Below, piece after piece: positions 15,585 to 22,478 of a stretch of 25,396 nt of DNA; the stretch's first letter is position 1; every line of letters starts with the position of its first letter. The translations under genes were made by a program, and so were the position numbers. The notes below the pieces were generated by a model that had not been told where the DNA came from, made no database searches, and worked only from the letters and a program-made list of their open reading frames with translations. The DNA lies in NCBI GenBank assembly GCA_025455345.1, contig JALOMS010000003.1, positions 1 through 25,396 on the forward strand. The letters are read 5' to 3'. Origin of the DNA: Thermoflexibacter sp. GTDB taxonomy: Bacteria; Bacteroidota; Bacteroidia; Cytophagales; Thermoflexibacteraceae.

Positions 15585-16211
15585 TTAAAAGGAAATAATT
15601 TTTTTGAAGTAATGAGTTACTCTACTATCGTGAGTAGAAACAAAAAGCGTGGCTTGTTGGGACTGGGCTTGACTGACCAGCAGGTTAATCACTGCTTCGG
15701 CGTTTTTATCGTCCAAACTCGCCGTAGGCTCATCGGCTAAAATCACAGAAGGTTGATTCAACAAGGCTCTGGCGATGACTACCCTTTGGGCTTCTCCGCG
15801 ACTTAGCTGTTCAGGAAATTGCTTAGCTACATGAGTAATATTAAGTTTTTCTAAGCTACTCATACATTGCTTTTTATCTTGCGCTTTGCCTGCCATATAT
15901 TGGGCAAGCACCAAGTTGTCAATCACATTAAGCGTCTTTATCAAATGAGTTTCTTGAAAAATCATGCCTATGTGTTGTCCTCTAAACTGGTCGAGAGCCG
16001 CTCCTTGTAAGGTATTCAAGTCCTTTCCCGCAATGCTGACCTTGCCTGTGGTAGGTTTGAGCAAACCCGCTAAAATATGAAACAATGTCGTTTTACCACT
16101 GCCCGAAGAGCCTTTGAGTAAGATTTGCTCGCCTTGGGTAGCTATCATTTCATCTACGGACAAGACAATACGGTCTTGGTATTGGTGCTTAAGTTGTTGG
16201 ATATGAAACAT
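15585..16211 (-). CDS. ABC transporter ATP-binding protein (LolD/MacB type)
   Basis: A 208-residue stand-alone ATPase, the size of LolD and MacB-type nucleotide-binding subunits. All motifs are intact: Walker A GSSGSGKT (34-41), Q-loop Gln86 (IFQE), signature LSRGE (136-140), Walker B VILADE (156-161) with the D-loop ASLDD, and H-loop His194. The sequence around Walker A and the EPTASLD segment fit the lipoprotein-release or FtsX-fold exporter group. The matching FtsX-like permease is not in the window, so its partner must lie elsewhere. It lies 20 nt before the EEP lipoprotein gene and 69 nt after ribE, with its own possible promoter box in the latter gap. Confidence 0.93.
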   Translation of the reverse strand: MFHIQQLKHQYQDRIVLSVDEMIATQGEQILLKGSSGSGKTTLFHILAGLLKPTTGKVSIAGKDLNTLQGAALDQFRGQHIGMIFQETHLIKTLNVIDNLVLAQYMAGKAQDKKQCMSSLEKLNITHVAKQFPEQLSRGEAQRVVIARALLNQPSVILADEPTASLDDKNAEAVINLLVSQAQSQQATLFVSTHDSRVTHYFKKIISF

Positions 16212-16240
16212 GAATATTTGAGTAAATAAAATTTGCGTAG

Positions 16241-16248
16241 CAAAATTA
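16241..16248 (-). promoter_or_regulatory. Possible -7 box for the ABC ATPase gene
   Basis: Minus-strand TAATTTTG fits TAnnTTTG and ends 29 nt before the ATG at 16211. No -33 TTG is found at the usual spacing. It would allow the ATPase and EEP genes to be transcribed apart from ribE. Confidence 0.35.
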
Positions 16249-16280
16249 AGATAATTTATAAAAAAAAGGAAATGAAGGAC

Positions 16281-16871
16281 TTATCCTCTCAATTCCATGA
16301 TTTTTTTCAGATACTTCCCAATAATATCAAACTCTAAGTTTACGACAGTTCCTATACCTATTTCTTGAAAATTTGTATGTTCGTAAGTATAAGGAATAAT
16401 CGCCACACTAAATTTGCCATTTTGGGAATCTACCACTGTCAAACTTACACCATTTACCGAAATTGAGCCTTTCTCCACAGTAAAATTACCTTTTGCTTGG
16501 TCATACACAAAGGTAAATCTCCAACTTCCCTGCTCGTCTATGGCGGAAGTACATACTGCCGTTTGGTCGACATGACCTTGCACAAAATGTCCATCAAAGC
16601 GTCCTGTGGCGGGCATACATCTTTCCAAATTCACCAACGTTCCTACTTCCCAACTTCCCAAATTGGTCTTTTGTAAAGTTTCATAAATAGCAGTAACGCT
16701 GTGCATATCCTCTTTGGTTGCTGTAACGGTTAGGCAAACTCCATTATGCGAAACGCTTTGGTCTATTTTAAGCTCTGAAGTAAGAGAGGATGCGACCCAA
16801 AAGATGACATTATCCTGCTGTTTCTCTATATTTTTGATAGTGCCTAAAGTTTCTATAATTCCAGTAAACAT
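16281..16871 (-). CDS. ribE: Riboflavin synthase, alpha subunit
   Basis: 196 residues. It converts two 6,7-dimethyl-8-ribityllumazine molecules to riboflavin and a pyrimidine, the last step of riboflavin synthesis, in the cytoplasm as a trimer. The start MFTGIIETLGTI is the family's near-invariant N-terminus, so ATG 16871 is chosen over an in-frame ATG 15 nt upstream. The protein is two homologous lumazine-binding barrels: repeat 1 with SHNGVCLTV and LERCMPA, repeat 2 beginning at GRFDGHFVQGHVD with SVNGVSLTVVD. A C-terminal helix (KYLKKIMELR) follows. No FMN riboswitch is visible upstream, because the tubulin-like gene stops only 18 nt before the ATG and the two are likely co-transcribed. 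Confidence 0.97.
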   Translation of the reverse strand: MFTGIIETLGTIKNIEKQQDNVIFWVASSLTSELKIDQSVSHNGVCLTVTATKEDMHSVTAIYETLQKTNLGSWEVGTLVNLERCMPATGRFDGHFVQGHVDQTAVCTSAIDEQGSWRFTFVYDQAKGNFTVEKGSISVNGVSLTVVDSQNGKFSVAIIPYTYEHTNFQEIGIGTVVNLEFDIIGKYLKKIMELRG

Positions 16872-16889
16872 TTTATTAGGTGGCAAATG

Positions 16890-18512
16890 TTATTTTCTTA
16901 TTTTATGTAAACTTTTAAAAGTCTGATAGATATGGAACAAAAGACGCTCTCCTATTTTGGCGGACTCGAAATCTGTGGCTGGTTTTAGGTTTATATCCTC
17001 TCTGAACTTTTTTAAGAAAGTATCATAAGGTTTAGGACTGCTTAACCACCCACCATCTGCTTCAAACTGATGTTCTTTGACATCTAATAATTGTCCCCAA
17101 TTGTATTTTTTTAAGCCATTTGTATCTGTTTGGTAGCTATTTACGCTAAATAGAAAATGCTCATCTGTGGAGCTTTTCTGTAATTGTCTGAGCCACCCAT
17201 CTTGGATATTTCCATTTGAGTACGAAAAAGCAAACATTTTTAGAAAGTTATTGATAAATTTTGCTTCTTCTTCGGTAAGGTCTTTATAATCAGCAATATT
17301 ATACTTAGTAGCTAAGGCATGCACGAAGTTTTTGATGTCTCCGTCTTGGTGGTTTTGTACCATAAAACTGAGTGCGTAAAAAGCCGCCCACTTGTCCATG
17401 AGTTTGTACTGCTCTTCTTGCCCTACAAAATCTGCAAAATTAAAATCAAATCGCTCGCCATCCACAGCAATGGTCTTATACAAGATTTTGTGTTCTCCTT
17501 TTTTGATATTACTGTCTTTAAAAAAATTATATGCGGCTGTCGCACACATCAATTCTACGATATGTGCTATATTTTTCTGTTCAGCTCCACCTGTAGTCGT
17601 ATTTTTCCCTGCTTTGCCCTCATCATAATTCAACAATTTGGAAGACCAACCCACGTGATACATTCTTTGATAAATATTTCTGATGGTATGGTCTGCCTCA
17701 TAAAACATCAAAGCGGCTTGGGAATTCAAAGAGAATTTGTCCGCATCAGCTATTACTTTTTCTTGGACAAGTTGCTGATTAGTAGGCTTATTAAATGTAA
17801 AATAGTTGGTTAGTAAGGTAGCCCCAAATAGTATCTCCTCCGCTATATTGGCGGTACTATCCCATACGTGTAGCGCATCTTTCAACGCTCTGGGAATCAC
17901 AGGAATAGAAGAAGCTCCCGTTCCGCCAAAGACAGAACCCATGATAAAAACTTTTACAGGCTGTCCGCTTAGTCCTGCGTCCGATAATCTTTTGAGGAAA
18001 GCAGTAATATCATCTGGTTTTGCGTTCTTTTCTCCATTCTTTATCTTTGTAACTTCTTCTAAAATAGCATGATACATAAGGTAAGAGCCTATATGAGTCT
18101 GCGCTCTATACCCATGAGCAAGGTCAAATTCTTGGACTTCTCTATCAAACAAAAGGCTCATCAGGTCTTCATTGTCCTTATTGACTTTCCTATCGGTACT
18201 CTGTCCTAACTTGCTCACTAAGCGAAAGGTACGATTAGCCCCTGCGTATTCGGGAGAAAAACGGAACAAATTGACATTGGCAGAAAAGAATGAATCTTTG
18301 AGGGTTACTTGCTTGCCCGAATTGTCCTTTTTGATACGCATATAGGTATCTATGAGCTGTTCGGACTGACTTTTATTGCCATTGTTTGTATCTGTATCTA
18401 AGGAAAGAATGTCTATCTCTTGTCCATCAAAAATCCCACAAGCGGCAAGGTGCGTAAAAGCTTCTAAGCACCTCATGCCTGTCCCTCCTACGCCTATTAA
18501 AAAAAGTTTCAT
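16890..18512 (-). CDS. Tubulin/FtsZ-like GTPase-fold protein
   Basis: 540 residues from ATG 18512; an upstream start at 18560 would put 16 hydrophobic residues before the nucleotide motif and is rejected. The N-terminus MKLFLIGVGGTGMRCLEAF is a tubulin/FtsZ-type first nucleotide loop, and LSLDTDTN (37-44) is a plausible second. The segment VFIMGSVFGGTGASSIPVIPRAL (around 188-210) contains GGTGAS, matching the tubulin signature G-G-T-G-S/T. FNFADF (357-362) resembles the FtsZ T7 loop (N-D-F-A-D), with Asp361 where the GTP-hydrolysis Asp lies. The match is to the broad 'tubulin-like' family (Pfam Tubulin_2 type), not to FtsZ itself: it is longer, has insertions between these motifs and lacks FtsZ's conserved C-terminal tail. 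Whether it binds GTP or polymerises is unknown. ribE starts 18 nt downstream. Confidence 0.8.
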   Translation of the reverse strand: MKLFLIGVGGTGMRCLEAFTHLAACGIFDGQEIDILSLDTDTNNGNKSQSEQLIDTYMRIKKDNSGKQVTLKDSFFSANVNLFRFSPEYAGANRTFRLVSKLGQSTDRKVNKDNEDLMSLLFDREVQEFDLAHGYRAQTHIGSYLMYHAILEEVTKIKNGEKNAKPDDITAFLKRLSDAGLSGQPVKVFIMGSVFGGTGASSIPVIPRALKDALHVWDSTANIAEEILFGATLLTNYFTFNKPTNQQLVQEKVIADADKFSLNSQAALMFYEADHTIRNIYQRMYHVGWSSKLLNYDEGKAGKNTTTGGAEQKNIAHIVELMCATAAYNFFKDSNIKKGEHKILYKTIAVDGERFDFNFADFVGQEEQYKLMDKWAAFYALSFMVQNHQDGDIKNFVHALATKYNIADYKDLTEEEAKFINNFLKMFAFSYSNGNIQDGWLRQLQKSSTDEHFLFSVNSYQTDTNGLKKYNWGQLLDVKEHQFEADGGWLSSPKPYDTFLKKFREDINLKPATDFESAKIGERLLFHIYQTFKSLHKIRK

Positions 18513-18544
18513 CGCAAAAACTACATTTAGTAAAAAATTAAAGA

Positions 18545-18585
18545 AAGGTAAAGAAAACAAATTTTACTTAGATTTCCTTTACCTT
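18545..18585 (-). terminator. Weak hairpin between the esterase and the tubulin-like gene
   Basis: AAGGTAAAG (18545-18553) and CTTTACCTT (18577-18585) form a perfect 9-bp stem with a long 23-nt loop. It lies about 110 nt past the esterase stop, read on the minus strand, and could end that transcript before the tubulin-like gene. The loop is long and the T-run weak, so confidence is low. Nearby 18620-18652 carries a short direct repeat (TAGTTATGAAT twice, then TATGAATTA) of no known role. Confidence 0.3.
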
Positions 18586-18695
18586 GTTTATTTTTCTTTG
18601 AAATATTAACGCTCATAAGTAGTTATGAATGATTAGTTATGAATTATGAATTAATACAAAATGCTAATAATCAAATACTTAAGAAGTAAATACAA

Positions 18696-19481
18696 TTAGG
18701 CTAATACTTTATCTTGCTCAAAAAGAGATTTATGTATAAAAGAAAATTCTTTACCCCAAAATTTCTCATTGTGCTTGCCTTTGTTGCGAATAGCAAAAGC
18801 AAGTTCCTCCTCGCTATACCCTATATTTCGCAAAGTCCAATACATATTGGTCATATCGCGCTCCATCGTGTAGCTTTCCATGCGACTGCCCACCATACAG
18901 ATTTTCATGGGATATTTCTTGGTCTGCTTGGCTACCCAATCGAAAATCTGCCGATTGAACCAAAAAGATGGGGAAAGAATCGCTAATTGGGAAAAAACCT
19001 CTGGATAGTGCAGTCCCGTGTAGAAGGAAATTAAGCCTCCCATAGAACTCCCCCCTATGCCGACAAACTCACGCTCAGGGCGAGTTCGGAAATGATTGTC
19101 TATGTATGGTTTGATGGTATGCGCGACAAATTGGGCATAATGTAGTCCCTCTCCACCGCCAAATTTTGGTCTTGCCCATGGTGCGTACTCGTTTGCCCTA
19201 TGCTCACCCCCATTGTCTATGCCTACGACAATGATGCCTTTCTCACCCTTATTTTGTAGCTTATTTAATGTTTTGTCTATGCCCCATTCACCAAAAGAAG
19301 ATGTTCGCGCATCAAAGAGATTCTGCCCATCTTGCATATAAAGCACAGGGTAGCGATGGTCTGTATGTGCATAATCCAATGGTAAATATATCCAAATCCG
19401 TCGGTATCTATTCAATTGTGGTATAAAAAAATCCTGATTGAGCAAATGTACATTTGCAGATGCTGTGCTGAAATTCATCAT
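18696..19481 (-). CDS. Alpha/beta-hydrolase esterase (COG2819 / esterase D type)
   Basis: 261 residues with the fold of the putative esterase family (Pfam Esterase). The N-terminal strand RRIWIYLPLDY and the block YPVLYMQDGQNLFD are characteristic, as is GIDNGGEHRANEYAPW. The nucleophile elbow is GGSSMGG with Ser146, and His237 in GKHNEKFW is the likely catalytic His; the acid may be Glu202 in VGSRMESY. No signal peptide is seen, so it is probably cytoplasmic. Related enzymes hydrolyse ferric-siderophore esters or small acyl esters; this one has no siderophore genes nearby and the substrate is unknown. Two consecutive ATGs (19481 and 19478) make the first residue ambiguous. It is transcribed away from the VIT-VWA gene. 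Confidence 0.9.
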   Translation of the reverse strand: MMNFSTASANVHLLNQDFFIPQLNRYRRIWIYLPLDYAHTDHRYPVLYMQDGQNLFDARTSSFGEWGIDKTLNKLQNKGEKGIIVVGIDNGGEHRANEYAPWARPKFGGGEGLHYAQFVAHTIKPYIDNHFRTRPEREFVGIGGSSMGGLISFYTGLHYPEVFSQLAILSPSFWFNRQIFDWVAKQTKKYPMKICMVGSRMESYTMERDMTNMYWTLRNIGYSEEELAFAIRNKGKHNEKFWGKEFSFIHKSLFEQDKVLA

Positions 19482-19885
19482 AAATTCAATTAAAAACTTT
19501 GATTTTTGTAAATTGTAAGAAGAACATAAGGCAAAATAGAAAAGTTCAACGATGCGTCTAAGCGCACTTCTTATGATTGATTTGTCTATAGCCGCAAGGT
19601 TTGCCTAAAATGAATCTGTCTATTTAGAAAAATATTATTTCAAAAAAGGATATAATTTGATTGAAAAAGACAACGTAAACCCTCTTTTAACGTTTAACCT
19701 ATCAAATAGTTACAATATAGGAATCAATTTGTGATATTATTTTTATTTACTATCCAAAATATCATCATTGGGAAAGCAAAATTTATCATATTTCTACAAA
19801 ATAATACTTACAAAAAACATGATGTTATTGACCCCAAAAATACACTTATGAGCTTTTTACAAAATTTCTGAAACGTTCTAAAAAC
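19482..19885. other. Divergent intergenic region between esterase and VIT-VWA genes
   Basis: About 400 bases with no supported gene. Both flanking genes start at its edges, so it must hold two promoters, but neither strand shows a clean TTG plus TAnnTTTG pair. A weak 7-bp inverted repeat (TGATATT 19732-19738, AATATCA 19758-19764) is present. I see nothing else. Confidence 0.4.
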
Positions 19886-22423
19886 ATGAAAAAAATATCC
19901 TTAAGCTACATTATTTGCTGTTTTTTAGCAATCATTTTAGGATTAAATACAAATCAACAAACCTTTGCCCAAAAAAATGAAGCAACTGGTGAAGATAAAA
20001 CATTATCACCTTATTTTGTGATACTAACGGAAAATCCTGATTTAGACCAAATGCCACTGAAAAGCACTACTGCGGAAGTCAATATTGCAGGTGTGATTGC
20101 AGATGTAAAAATGCGACAAGTCTATATCAATACTGGCAAAAAACCTTTAGAAGCTTTGTACATTTTCCCTGCCTCCACGCGTGCGGCAGTGTACGCCATG
20201 CAGATGAAAGTGGGCAAAAGAATCATTACCGCCAGAGTCGCTACGAAAGACCAAGCGCGCGAACGTTATGAGAAAGCCAAAGCCGCAGGGCAAACGGCTT
20301 CTCTTTTAGAGCAAGAAAGACCTAACGTATTCCAAATGAGTGTTGCCAATATCCAACCAATGGATTCCATCACTGTTACCATGAGTTATACAGAACTACT
20401 TGTTCCTGAAGATGGTATGTATGAGTTTGCTTACCCTACCGTAGTGGCTCCGCGTTATTCTTCTTCTTATGCCAATTTTGTCAAAGATAGTGAGAAGTGG
20501 ATTGATCAACCCTATGAGCAACAAGGCAAAGCACCATCTTACTCATTTGACATCAAAACAAAAGTAAATGCTGGAATGCCCATAGACGAGCTATCCTGCA
20601 CTACCCACAAAACAGTGATTACCAATGAAAAAGACAATTCAAAACTGATAAAATTAGACCCTACTGAAAAAATAAGCGGTAATCGAGATTATATCATTAG
20701 TTATAGGCTATCAGGCAATCATACCCAATCAGGCTTGCTGACTTACGAAACCAAAGATGAGAATTTTTTCCTGCTCATGCTTCACCCCCCCAAAAGAATA
20801 GAAGAAGCCCAAATCCCACCAAGAGAATTTGTTTTTTTGATAGATGCCTCTGCATCTATGGAAGGATTCCCAATCAATGTAACAAAATCATTGATAACCA
20901 ATTTATTAGGTGGATTGCGCCCTACTGATTATTTCAACATCATGCTTTTCGATAATACGCACAATTTTATTTCTCCCCAATCCTTGTCCGCTACTACGGA
21001 AAATATCCAATTTGCCTTGAAAAAATTAGTGCTTAGAAACGCCATAGGAGGTACAGACATATTACCCGCACTTAGAGCGGCTTTTGGCAAGAGGAATACT
21101 TCCGATTTAGCAAAAACGTATATCGTGATTACTGATGGCTTTATTTCTCTTGAAAAAGAGGTTTTTGATATGATTAGAAATAATCTCAACGAGGGGAATT
21201 TATTTGCTTTTGGCATAGGCTCAAGCGTAAATCGCTATCTGATTGAGGGAATGGCACGTATGGGTATGGGTGAGCCTTTTATAGCAACCAATGAAACAGA
21301 AGCGATAAAGGTAGCAGACAAATTTAGAAAATATATACAAAACCCCCTACTGACCAATGTAAAACTTGAATTCCAAGGACTACAAGCATACGACATCGAG
21401 CCTGTCGCAATCCCAGATGTATTAGCAGAACGTCCTGTAATTGTATTTGGCAAGTATAAAGGTAAATTACAGGGCAGTATCAAAGTCAAAGGAAATACAG
21501 GGAATGAAAACTTTGAAAGTGTGATTAATACTGCCTTAGCCAATAATCAAAATACTCAAGCACTTAGATACTTGTGGGCAAGACATAAAATTAAGGTTTT
21601 AGATGATTATAATTCCGTCAAATTAGGTTGGGAGCAAGTAGAACAAATCGTTAATATAGGTCTGAAATACCACTTATTGACTAATTATACCTCTTTCGTT
21701 GCTGTGGACTCCACGATTAACCGCCAAAAGCAAGTTGCAACTGTTTCTCAAGCCCTCCCTCTGCCTCAAGGTGTGAGCAACTCGGCTGTGGGCAATCAAT
21801 ATCGGTCAAATATTATAGAAATTTCTTCATCTTCTTTGAGCTATAATCAAACTAAATCTTCTGGTTCTGCCAAACGTGGTTCTGATGGGATACGTTATTC
21901 CTTGCCAGACCAAACTATACTCTATGGAGATTCTTTGGTGCTGAATTGGGGATTGGTGGAGGATGCCAATTTCAAAAACCAAATTGATAAATACGAAGTC
22001 AGAATTTACAATCTCGAAGAAGAGCTTTTGTCCAAACAAATTGTCGATAATACATCAATAATCGCAGATATAAGTAAAGACAAACTCTCCAAACAAGAAC
22101 ACTTTATCGTCAAAGTAATTCCTTTGGACAAGTCTGGAAATCCTCTTATCAATGCTGATAATTCGGAAGGCATTTCTATTCATAAATTAGAAATGGACAA
22201 AAAGACAACGACAAAGAATGAATTTACTAACGTTTTTAATGCTAAAAAAGCATGGGCGGAGCGTCTGTTTGAGGTTGCAAAATTCTTTGAAAGTCAGCAA
22301 CTTTGGATAGATGCCATGAATACCTATGAAACAGCAAGCCGCACACTTACCGACCGCAATAAACTCAAAGCTGAAGTGCTTTACCAAGAGTTTTTAGAGC
22401 GAAATGGATTGGCTTTGAAGTAG
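19886..22423 (+). CDS. Exported VIT- and VWA-domain protein
   Basis: 845 residues. A signal peptide (MKKISLSYIICCFLAIILGLNTNQQTFAQ) leads to export. A VIT domain follows at about 55-175 (AEVNIAGVIADVKMRQVYINTG, LEALYIFPASTRAAVYAMQM, ERPNVFQMSVANIQP). A VWA domain runs from about 314 to 490 with an intact metal site: Asp320-x-Ser322-x-Ser324 (DASAS), Thr390 (GGTD) and Asp417 (ITDG). A beta domain lies at about 500-545, a PLPQGVSN linker near 630, an Ig-like domain at about 675-755, and a helical TPR-like tail at about 780-845. No sortase signal, transmembrane anchor or C-terminal secretion domain is visible, so it is periplasmic or attached by partners. The VIT-VWA pairing is also found in vertebrate inter-alpha-trypsin inhibitor heavy chains and in bacterial proteins of adhesion or matrix type; the role here is unknown. 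Confidence 0.93.
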   Translation: MKKISLSYIICCFLAIILGLNTNQQTFAQKNEATGEDKTLSPYFVILTENPDLDQMPLKSTTAEVNIAGVIADVKMRQVYINTGKKPLEALYIFPASTRAAVYAMQMKVGKRIITARVATKDQARERYEKAKAAGQTASLLEQERPNVFQMSVANIQPMDSITVTMSYTELLVPEDGMYEFAYPTVVAPRYSSSYANFVKDSEKWIDQPYEQQGKAPSYSFDIKTKVNAGMPIDELSCTTHKTVITNEKDNSKLIKLDPTEKISGNRDYIISYRLSGNHTQSGLLTYETKDENFFLLMLHPPKRIEEAQIPPREFVFLIDASASMEGFPINVTKSLITNLLGGLRPTDYFNIMLFDNTHNFISPQSLSATTENIQFALKKLVLRNAIGGTDILPALRAAFGKRNTSDLAKTYIVITDGFISLEKEVFDMIRNNLNEGNLFAFGIGSSVNRYLIEGMARMGMGEPFIATNETEAIKVADKFRKYIQNPLLTNVKLEFQGLQAYDIEPVAIPDVLAERPVIVFGKYKGKLQGSIKVKGNTGNENFESVINTALANNQNTQALRYLWARHKIKVLDDYNSVKLGWEQVEQIVNIGLKYHLLTNYTSFVAVDSTINRQKQVATVSQALPLPQGVSNSAVGNQYRSNIIEISSSSLSYNQTKSSGSAKRGSDGIRYSLPDQTILYGDSLVLNWGLVEDANFKNQIDKYEVRIYNLEEELLSKQIVDNTSIIADISKDKLSKQEHFIVKVIPLDKSGNPLINADNSEGISIHKLEMDKKTTTKNEFTNVFNAKKAWAERLFEVAKFFESQQLWIDAMNTYETASRTLTDRNKLKAEVLYQEFLERNGLALK

Positions 22424-22444
22424 AGATATTTATACAAGATTTTC

Positions 22445-22477
22445 ATTAATAGCAAGTTCCAAAGACTTGCTATTAAT
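22445..22477. terminator. Bidirectional hairpin terminator between VIT-VWA and M1 peptidase genes
   Basis: A perfect 13-bp inverted repeat, ATTAATAGCAAGT and ACTTGCTATTAAT, around a 7-nt loop. It starts 22 nt after the VIT-VWA stop and ends 1 nt before the stop codon of the convergent peptidase gene. The plus strand continues into a T-rich tail (TTTTATTCTTTTA). It is the clearest terminator in the window and should serve both genes. Confidence 0.8.
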
Positions 22478-22478
22478 T

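Noticed and set aside
16872..16889. FMN riboswitch before ribE
   Set aside because: Only 18 nt separate the ATG from the tubulin-like stop codon, far too little for that element.
16890..22423. A combined tubulin-like plus VWA defence or remodelling system
   Set aside because: The two genes are on opposite strands, 1.4 kb apart, with an unrelated esterase and a divergent intergenic region between them; no MoxR ATPase or other typical partner is present.
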